From: Pirellulales bacterium
GTDB taxonomy: Bacteria > Planctomycetota > Planctomycetia > Pirellulales > JADZDJ01
Reading direction: 5' to 3'
NCBI GenBank assembly: GCA_035499655.1
Contig: DATJYL010000140.1
Span: forward strand, 1 to 40,380
Length of the DNA stretch: 40,380 nt
Part shown: piece after piece, positions 24,154 through 31,700 of the stretch
Position numbering within the stretch: the first letter of the stretch is position 1
Layout: every line of letters starts with the position of its first letter
Program-made: the position numbers and the translations under genes
Notes under the pieces: model-generated
What the model saw: only the letters and a program-made list of their open reading frames with translations
Databases searched by the model: none
Told to the model about the DNA's origin: nothing

Positions 24154-25527
24154 CTATGCTGCTCGCGCGGCTCGCCGCATAACTGCGGGTTGTAGCTTCG
24201 CAGAAAGCTGAGAATGCAGTTCATTGAGGCCTTCCGCCTGATGGGCTACCATGACGACGCTACACTTCCCCTCGGTAAAAGGGCTGAGATTTCTCGGAAC
24301 AAACCCTTGGTGCTGGCCCGGCTTGAAGAGCAATTCACCAACGGCGTCCTCCAGTGCCGAAAAGCTGTTGAGTGCCGTGGACATGTTCACGGCATAGAAG
24401 CTGCCCAGCGATGGGCCGCCGTAATTGCGCTGAATCTGATTCAATGCCGCGAACAAAGTTTGACTATATGTCGCACCGTTAATCCGGGGATTGAGCTCGG
24501 CCATTAGGAAGGATATTCCGCCGGCGGGTAATTTGTACTCGCAAAAATCAAATCCTATATGACCGGTTACACCCAAGTCTCGCAGAAAGAACATGAATCG
24601 TTCTGCTGCGGCAATCATGGCCGGGAGTTGGCCTGAATCTTTGAGCGGATACTGGTTGCCAGCGTGATCTAAGTTCCTTTCGAATACCTGTTGCGTGCAA
24701 CTGAAGCACGAGACATCACGCGTCTGCGGATCAATGAACATTCCTATGTTGGGGGAACTCGTGACTTCGAACATCGCTTCAACCAGATAGGTTATGTTAG
24801 AGTCGTTCTGTCGCAAACGCTCGATGCAGGGCGTCACTTCGTGAGTGCCGACAACAACCTGAACTGATGAGCCGTTATTGCCACAGGCTCCACGAACAAT
24901 TACCTTCCCAGTGTGACAGAGTTGGCGGCGGATTGCATTGCCCAAGTTGTACCAATCAATCGCCTTGGCAATCTCGATCACCTCGCCAGGGGCCACGGGA
25001 ATTCCAAGTGCCAGAGCCATCTGGCGGGCATGATGTTTTTGGTCGAAGTGCTCTAGCACGGCGCTATTGCCGCCAATCAACTGCACAGTTCCAGGCAGGC
25101 AGTCCTGTAAACGCTGAGCAAATTCCGTCTCGAAGCGGGTCGTCATATACGGCTGAAGTTCAACTTCTTCCGCGGGCCGAAGACTTTCGACAAGTTGCCG
25201 CCAAAGGTATTCGTCCCTGCCAAGCTTCGCGGCCATAGGTAATCCGGCAGTATCAGGCAAGTCGGGGCAGGAAATCACGTCCGCCAGACGCGGGCCGATT
25301 CCCAGTCGATTTAAGTAGGCCAGGTAACTTGCATCAGGGGGCGCATGGAGGCATACAAGATCGCCCGGTTTCGAGAACAGGAGCGAACGATCGGAGTAGT
25401 GCGCGAGTTCACAACCCCGCCAGGGCGCCAACGACGCGCACGCCATGGACCGGGCGCAATGCATGTGAAGCCGCCGACGATTCGCGGTTGCAAGCGAAGG
25501 AGCATTCATGACGAGAAAGGGTTCCAT
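24154..25527 (-). CDS. ATP-grasp ligase-like protein B (peptide-ligase type)
   Basis: A 457-aa protein, the largest ligase of the cluster. A roughly 155-residue N-terminal domain precedes the ATP-grasp part: HARQMALALGIPVAPGEV (lid entry), KVIVRGACGNNGSSVQVV (nucleotide loop, about 208-225), ITYLVEAMFEV and the metal set Asp327 in GHIGFDF with Glu344, Asn346 and Asn350 in AELNPRINGAT. The LNPR-x-N-G-A/S/T form resembles PGM1-like amide-bond ligases that join an amino acid or a peptide. Its start is 37 bases after the stop of A. The ATG at 25509 is an alternative start. The peptide-ligase link is inference from motif similarity. Confidence 0.8.
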   Translation of the reverse strand: MEPFLVMNAPSLATANRRRLHMHCARSMACASLAPWRGCELAHYSDRSLLFSKPGDLVCLHAPPDASYLAYLNRLGIGPRLADVISCPDLPDTAGLPMAAKLGRDEYLWRQLVESLRPAEEVELQPYMTTRFETEFAQRLQDCLPGTVQLIGGNSAVLEHFDQKHHARQMALALGIPVAPGEVIEIAKAIDWYNLGNAIRRQLCHTGKVIVRGACGNNGSSVQVVVGTHEVTPCIERLRQNDSNITYLVEAMFEVTSSPNIGMFIDPQTRDVSCFSCTQQVFERNLDHAGNQYPLKDSGQLPAMIAAAERFMFFLRDLGVTGHIGFDFCEYKLPAGGISFLMAELNPRINGATYSQTLFAALNQIQRNYGGPSLGSFYAVNMSTALNSFSALEDAVGELLFKPGQHQGFVPRNLSPFTEGKCSVVMVAHQAEGLNELHSQLSAKLQPAVMRRAARAA

Positions 25528-25564
25528 GCGACTGATCTTTCTTCGCAGTTAGCCCAATTAGATG

Positions 25565-26605
25565 CTATTGAGCACGCCGTCGCGTTTCCGCAATAAGCGT
25601 CAACGCCGCGCGGCGCAGACCGTCGAACTGAGCGGCAAAATCTAGGTTGTTGTCGCGTTGAATGCTCAGTCCTGTCGCCGAGGAAAAATGCCAAACATCG
25701 CCGCCGGAATTTGCCTCGATGACATACAGCTTGGCGCTCGGCGACTCGCGAATAATGTCAAAGCCCAGCAGCGGATGGTTGGGAAATGCGGCGTGCGCGC
25801 GCTGTCCTAATTTCAAAACGTCCTCGTCGTAACAAAGTTCGAACCGGCAGCCCGGACCGCTCGAAGTGATCGCCATCCCGCCGCCGTTTGCGTCACCCAC
25901 ATTAAAACCAACGGGGCTCGACAACGGGCGCCGGGTGCGTGCAGCTTCAACCTTCCAAGAAAACAACACTCGACCAAACAGGGTGGTCACGCGATAGCTG
26001 ACTGGCCAAGAGCCCGTATAAATGAATTCCTGCGCAATTAGGTCTAGATTGCCCCTGCGAACCGCCATCTTATTCGCCGGCGGTTTCCACCGCACTCGCC
26101 CCTGACGTTTGATCTTAACCTCGGCCCCGCGGCACCCTAAGTCAGGCTTCACGACCACGTACGGTCCGAAGCCGGTCAGATCGGGTGATTGGTTTTCAGT
26201 CACCAGTGCCCAGCGCGGAACGGGCACTCCGAACTGCTCCATCAACGCATATTCTGTGCTCTTTTTGAACAGACGGTTCTGACACAGGTAGCCACGCAGC
26301 GGATGGTAACGCTGCAATTGCGCCGGTGCCACTGTCAGCGCGGGTCTCAGCCACGGTGCGGGCCACAAATAGTCGTAATAGCGATCGGTCAGGATGATCG
26401 GCTTGATATCCGGCGCCAGTTCGCGAATCTTCTGTGCAATTGCGGGAAAATCTTGCGAATGTGCCCTTCGGCGCTTGGCCATCAGAATCAAGTTAAGCGG
26501 CCCGCGCGCAGGGGGCATGGATGCCAATTCTAATGAATCGACGAGCGTCTCCCGAGGCGGAGATTGCAACACAAAGGAAGAGGGCCGGTCTAAAATCGAT
26601 GCCAT
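25565..26605 (-). CDS. ATP-grasp ligase-like protein A, first gene of the cluster
   Basis: A 346-aa protein. Residues 36-110 form an alpha/beta pre-domain (LNLILMAKRRR, IKPIILTDRYYDYLW). The ATP-grasp core follows: KSTEYALMEQFGVPVPRW, VVVKPDLGCRGAEVKI with ATP-binding Lys153, IAQEFIYTG, and the metal set Asp283 in LLGFDII with Glu297 and Asn299 in YVIEANSGGD. This is the RimK/D-Ala ligase-like arrangement. The start at 26605 has AGGA about 8 bases upstream. It differs from B and from the C/D pair in sequence, so the cluster holds three separate ATP-grasp lineages. Its upstream region (26606-27156) should carry the cluster promoter. Confidence 0.82.
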   Translation of the reverse strand: MASILDRPSSFVLQSPPRETLVDSLELASMPPARGPLNLILMAKRRRAHSQDFPAIAQKIRELAPDIKPIILTDRYYDYLWPAPWLRPALTVAPAQLQRYHPLRGYLCQNRLFKKSTEYALMEQFGVPVPRWALVTENQSPDLTGFGPYVVVKPDLGCRGAEVKIKRQGRVRWKPPANKMAVRRGNLDLIAQEFIYTGSWPVSYRVTTLFGRVLFSWKVEAARTRRPLSSPVGFNVGDANGGGMAITSSGPGCRFELCYDEDVLKLGQRAHAAFPNHPLLGFDIIRESPSAKLYVIEANSGGDVWHFSSATGLSIQRDNNLDFAAQFDGLRRAALTLIAETRRRAQ

Positions 26606-27156
26606 CTGCGAGTCCTGAGGCTAGCACTGCAAGGTGCAACGATTGTCAATATCTCTGCCCTTCTATCGACTGGGCAAGCTTTGACGATTAAAAAAAGTAT
26701 GGTCATTCAGGCATGGGAACTTCCTATCGTGGGACAAACACCAAGTGGGCTGAGAGGCTAGCAACGCAATCGCAGCAGTAGGACATTACTTCACTACTTA
26801 CAACTAGGCTAGAGTGACTTGCGAATCCCCCGGAGATTCGACCAGTCCTTGCAGTTCGGACGAAGTCAGTTGTGCGCACAGCCGCGCGGAACAGGCGCGC
26901 TGAAGCAAGCCAAATGCTCCATCGCAAATACACTCAGCGCGCGACTGCGACTCGAAAAAGGGTTGGGTTGATGGGGCGTTTCTTGGACCCGAACGGCCGT
27001 CGACTGTCAGGCTGAGCACGGAGATGAGTTTTCGAGACGCCAAGAATGTGCCAACAAAGGGGTGAGTTTCTCGGAGTCCAAGAAAACGGATGCGTAATGC
27101 GGTCGAAAGGTGCAAAGACTCTTTCGCTTATTTGCTACGGTTACACTTTGCTGTAC
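26606..27156. other. Region upstream of the ATP-grasp cluster
   Basis: About 550 bases that should include the promoter for the minus-strand cluster. A 103-codon minus frame (26804-27115) covers one copy of the 47-base repeat and lacks a ribosome site; its second half (SARLCAQLTSSELQGLVES) looks somewhat protein-like and could be a gene fragment. No operator or riboswitch was recognised. Confidence 0.4.
27022..27068. repeat. 47-base direct repeat, copy A
   Basis: Shares 41 of 47 bases with copy B (28719-28765), same orientation. The conserved cores are ATGAGTTTTCGAGACGC and ATGTGCCAACAAA. The pair brackets the NHL-repeat gene. Confidence 0.75.
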
Positions 27157-28128
27157 CTAGACACACCAAGGAGCGAGATGCCCGTCGGGACTGATTTGAT
27201 GGTTTCGCCGGCGCGTTGCGACCAAGAGTATTCCCGTGCCAACACACAGCAATGCCAAGGAGGAGGGCTCTGGAACGACGCCGATCGCAATATATTGCGG
27301 ATCATGCATGACAGTACCGTCGCCGGGATCTGTTGCGAATCGCGAGGGAGTTCCATCCGGCGCGAACTCCTCGATAAAGTTGGTGATGTTTGCGGCGTAA
27401 AGGTTCCCGTCGCTGTCAAAGGCCAGGCCTAGCGGGATCGCCAAAATGGAGCTGTCGTTCGGGTCCGCAAATGCCCCTTCATCGTTGCCCAGGGAATTGA
27501 ACTCCTCGATTTTGTTATCGTTGAAATACGACACGAAGACGTTGTTGTCGCTGTCAATGGCCAGACCGCCCAGAGCATGGCCTGGGGTGGCAAATCGCGA
27601 CGGGGAGCCGGCAGGAGTGAATTTCTCAATGAAGTTAAGATTGGCCACATAGAGATTGCCCAGGCTGTCGAAGGCAATTCCCTGTGGTTGGTACACAACA
27701 GAATGGTCGCCGGGGTCGCTGGCGAACACAGACGGCGTGCCAGCGGGAGAGTACTCCTCAATCGTATTATTGCCGAATCCAGCAGCGAAAAGGTCGCCCA
27801 TGCTATCGAAAGCCAAGCCGGCCTTATTAGAAGTGCCGAAACTGGAGAAAACCGTTCCTGTTCCACCGGCGGGTGTGTATTTTTCGATCGCCGTGTTGGC
27901 GGAATTCGCGGCATAGACGTTGCCAGCGCTATCAATTGCCAATCCTTCCGGAGAGTGCAAGCCGGAGTTTGTAAACTGGGAACCGACGCCAGTTGGCGTG
28001 AATTGCTCAATCGTGTTGTTGGTATTCGACACAAAGAAGGCTTCGTCGGCGCGGGCGCTCATGGGAGCGACAGTGAAGATTGCTCCAACGCCAACCGATA
28101 GGAGCGCCAGCAGGCTATGGCTTTTCAT
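27157..28128 (-). CDS. NHL-repeat beta-propeller PEP-CTERM protein
   Basis: A 323-aa exported protein from ATG 28128 (GGAGT about 12 bases upstream; the longer start at 28221 would place 31 residues before the signal peptide). The signal peptide is MKSHSLLALLSVGVGAIF with cleavage near SARA. Five to six NHL-type blades of about 40 residues follow, each with a G-[LI]-A-[IF]-D-S-x-G-N-[LV]-Y-x-A-N pattern and an IE-[KE]-[YF]-x-P-x-G closing strand. PEP-CTERM (VPEPSSLALLCVGTG, RRR) follows, with an unusual 16-residue extension after the arginines. The role is probably binding or display on the cell surface; no enzyme site is seen. Confidence 0.87.
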   Translation of the reverse strand: MKSHSLLALLSVGVGAIFTVAPMSARADEAFFVSNTNNTIEQFTPTGVGSQFTNSGLHSPEGLAIDSAGNVYAANSANTAIEKYTPAGGTGTVFSSFGTSNKAGLAFDSMGDLFAAGFGNNTIEEYSPAGTPSVFASDPGDHSVVYQPQGIAFDSLGNLYVANLNFIEKFTPAGSPSRFATPGHALGGLAIDSDNNVFVSYFNDNKIEEFNSLGNDEGAFADPNDSSILAIPLGLAFDSDGNLYAANITNFIEEFAPDGTPSRFATDPGDGTVMHDPQYIAIGVVPEPSSLALLCVGTGILLVATRRRNHQISPDGHLAPWCV

Positions 28129-28241
28129 GTGATTAGCGACTCCTTGAACAAAAGACGCTAGCGAGTTGGGTCGAAAGATTGCAATCTTGCCTCGACATGA
28201 ATTCCTTAGTCCTTGCCGCATGACGGCAGTGATTTCAATTT

Positions 28242-28253
28242 CCCCCCCCCCCC
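28242..28253 (-). other. Homopolymer of 12 C (G12 on the coding strand) in the leader of the NHL gene
   Basis: Twelve consecutive C bases lie about 115 bases upstream of the NHL gene start, the longest mononucleotide run in the window. Such runs vary in length by slippage and can alter expression, but they are also a common site of sequencing error. Confidence 0.7.
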
Positions 28254-28447
28254 ATTATGGGCGGGTAATATGACCAAAGCAAGCACTTTTTATTGACTAT
28301 TCAGAAATTGGCGGAGCCTGAACCGCGACGAAGCACAGGATCGGTCGGAATCTAGTGCGAATGGGCCTCATCGTTTGGCGTTACGGCTGCCCCAACTCTC
28401 CAACTGGGTAAAGTAAGCGGTGCCGTGTCAACAAAAGTACCAATGTG

Positions 28448-28744
28448 TTATCGGGCTAGGGAACGGAGAGCCTCAAGATGATCAGCAAGCCAAGCGTCTG
28501 GCAGCAGTTGCGCAAGAAACTCTTCGGCAGACTTAAAGTCCCGAGGTTGACTGGCTAATTGCACGATTACGTCGTGCAAGTGTGCCCGGAGTTCCTCCGG
28601 ATTCGCTTTGAAGTTGACCGCGCAGAAGACAAATAGGCTGCCCGACGGTCGCAAATTCGTTGGTTTGCCGACGCATTTCTTTGGGTGGAACGGCAACCGA
28701 GTACCAGACCGAGAACCTAGATGAGTTTTCGAGACGCTCAGCAT
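28448..28744 (-). CDS. Hypothetical 98-aa protein or gene fragment
   Basis: The N-terminal 35 residues (MLSVSKTHLGSRSG onwards) come from the 47-base repeat and look unlike a folded protein. The last 55 residues (FKANPEELRAHLHDVIVQLA, then PRDFKSAEEFLAQLLPD and HLEALRSLAR) form a plausible all-helical unit. It could be the tail of a decayed gene fused by chance to the repeat, or a real small protein. No family is recognised, and no ribosome site precedes the ATG. Confidence 0.35.
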   Translation of the reverse strand: MLSVSKTHLGSRSGTRLPFHPKKCVGKPTNLRPSGSLFVFCAVNFKANPEELRAHLHDVIVQLASQPRDFKSAEEFLAQLLPDAWLADHLEALRSLAR

Positions 28745-28765
28745 GTGCCAACAAACCGGTCAGTT
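28719..28765. repeat. 47-base direct repeat, copy B
   Basis: The partner of 27022-27068 (41 of 47 bases identical). It overlaps the start of the 98-codon frame and the last codons of the giant surface-protein gene, whose stop is at 28760-28762. Confidence 0.75.
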
Positions 28766-31700
28766 GATGAAATAATTTGTCAGCTCGGTTTCGGACGCAG
28801 GCACAATCAAGCGGCTGGGGTTTCCGGTGCGGAAAACTGCACGGTAAAAAAGCAAGCCGCCAGCGGTGGAAATGATCGCCAGGAAAGACGCAGCGGGCTC
28901 GGGGACCGTCGCATTTGATCCACCTCCGCTGCGAAGGTCGCTAATCAACGCTTGGATGTCGGCATTGTTAAAATACCCGTCTTGATTGATGTCGCCCAGC
29001 GTAACCAAATCGGTGGCGGTCAGATCGTGGGTCGATTCGTAAGCGGCAGGATCCGCAAGCGCCGTCATCATCGCCAGCACATCGGGAGCATCAAGGGCAT
29101 TATCGCCGGTAAGATCCCCGGGGATAAGCGTTCGGCCGGGCACGACCTCGCCGGTGGCGAGTTGGACCGCATCGGGCATGCCGGAACCCGTGAACACAAT
29201 GTTGGCCAATTGATAGGCCGATAAACCGGTGGCGTCGGAGCCGACAAAGATTTGATCGGGCCCGCCGCCGGAAAGCGAGCCGCTCCAATCATCAATGGTG
29301 AGGGCCCCGCTCCAGGGTATGGCATTGCTGGCGGCAAAGTGCAGGACGCTTGTGCCTGACCCCAAGTCGATGTGCGAATTGGCGGTTACTTGTAGCTTGC
29401 CGGCGCCAAAATTGTCGCTGAATCCACCGGTGGTTAAGGTCCCACCAGCAAGTGTTAGATTCGCAGTCGTGGGAAACGTGTTGCTGGCTCCCAACTGCAA
29501 CGTTCCATGATTGATGGTCGTGGTGCCGGTGAAGGCGTTTGCGCCGGACAAGATTTCCGTGCCGGCGCCATTTTTGATGAGATTGAACGTGCCGGCGCTG
29601 GTGATCGTGCCGGTAAACCTGCCGCCGCCGTTGTTGGAGCCGATGGTCAGCGTGTCGGTATGCGAGCCGGAGAAACTGTTCACCACGGCGCCGGCGCCGG
29701 CGAGGGCGTTAATCGATTCGCTCGGTTCATCATGGAAATCGAGTGTGGTCCCGGCATCCAGCACCATGTTGCTGTTGGGCGAAAGCGCGCCGCTGGAGAG
29801 CGTTTCCAAAGTGCCCGCAGTGACGTGGGTGTCGCCGCTGTAAGTTTTAACGCCGCTGGCGAAGGTCCATTTTCCCGTACCGGATTTCACAACCGAAAGC
29901 GTGCCGCCCGATGGATCGGCCACGGCCAGACTGAGCGTGTTGTGCGCGGTGCTGGAACCCGTCAAGGTTAGGGTCGGACTGGAGCTGGCCGCAGTCGCCA
30001 GCGCGCCGGTGTTGGTGAAGCTCAATCCGCCGGAATTGTCGAGCGTGCCACCATTGGCGGTGAGTGTGAACAGCCGATTGGTCGAACCCGTGCCGGCCAG
30101 CGTGCCGCCGTCGAGAATTAAATTGCTGGCGACGTTGGACGAGGAACCGATGCCGCTGTTGGTTCCGCCATTGGCCACCACGCCGCTGATTTCGCCCCCG
30201 GTTTTGATAGTCGTGGCCCCGGTGTAGCTTTGCGAGGCGGTGACGTTCAGGTTCAACGCATTAACAGCTGCGGCACTGCCAAGACCAACCGTAACTGTGG
30301 AATTTCCGCTCAGGGCATTAATGCCGCTGACGGTTAGCGTTCCGCCGCCGCCACCGAAAGAGTACGCGCTGTTAGCCGGCGTAAGCACTCCGCTGTAAGT
30401 TACCGATCCGATGGCCCCGATGCTGATATAGGGCAGATTAGCACCGCCGTTGGCGCTCAGATTTAAATTGTTCGAACTGGAGGCGGCTAAGGCGACGACG
30501 CCTGTGGAAGTGCCGGTGATTCGTCCGAGGAAAGTTTGATCGATGGCGTATCCGGCGGCATCGGTGGCACCGGAGCTAACGGTCACACTGGCGCCGGAGC
30601 CGCCGATGCTGGCGGCGGTGTTGAATTGCAAAACGCCGCCGCTGATGGTCGTGGAACTGGAATACGTATCGGTTCCAGAAAGCACCTCGGTGCCGGCACC
30701 GGTCTTGGCAATTCCGCCGGCCCCGCCAATGGCCCCGGCGAAACTGCCGGAGGCATCACCATTGCCGAAGGTGAAAGTGCCGGCACTGACAGTGACGGTG
30801 CCGCCCCCCGACGAACCGTTATCCAGGGCGTTAATTCCCGTCGTCGTGTCGGCGACGAGGGTCGCGCCGGTGCTGACCAGCACATTTCCCTTTCCCGGGC
30901 CGGACGGCAAAAAGCCGCCCTGATACAAGCGCAAGGTGCCGGCCTGAACAGTCGTATTGCCGGAATAGGTCGAGAGTTTGCTTTCCCATAGCCAGCGTCC
31001 CGTGCCGTTCGCAATGACGGAGGTTTTGCTCGAAGCGTCGGGATCGCCCAGCGCTGGTGAAAAGGCGTTATGGGTTTCGCTGCCGATTAAATTCAGCGCG
31101 CGATTACCAGTCCCAGTGAAGGCAATGGCCCCGGTATTGGTAAAGCCCAAACCATCGCCGCTGCTGCCGGAGCCATCAATGGTGCCGCCATTGGGAGTCA
31201 TGGTAAACAGACGATCGGTGCTGACGCCTGCTGTGCCGGTGAATTGTAGCGTGCCGCCGTCGAAGACCAGATTCGCCGCCGCATTCGTGGATTGGCCCAG
31301 CGGTCCGGCAACGCCACCATTGCCGATGGTTACGATGTTCAGAATTCCGGCGGACAGGGTCGTGGAACCAGTGTACGTGTTGGCGCTGGTAACCGACCAC
31401 GTACCGCTGCCGTTTTTAATGATCGAGCCGGTGCCGATGGAACTGCTAATGACACCCGAATAAGACTCTGTGTTGGCGCCGACCGACAGGGTTGTGCCTT
31501 TCAAATCCAGGCCTTGGGAGCCGGACAGTCCGCCAAACGTGGCGTTGAAACCGTTCAGATCGAGCACAATGCCGGTGGTGGTCAAATTCACCGTGCTTTT
31601 TCGCAAGGCCAGCGCGTTGCCTAAACGCAGGGTACCGGCCGAAATGTTGGTATCGCCAGTGAAGCTGTTCGTTCCGCTCAACACCAGCACGCCGGCGCCG

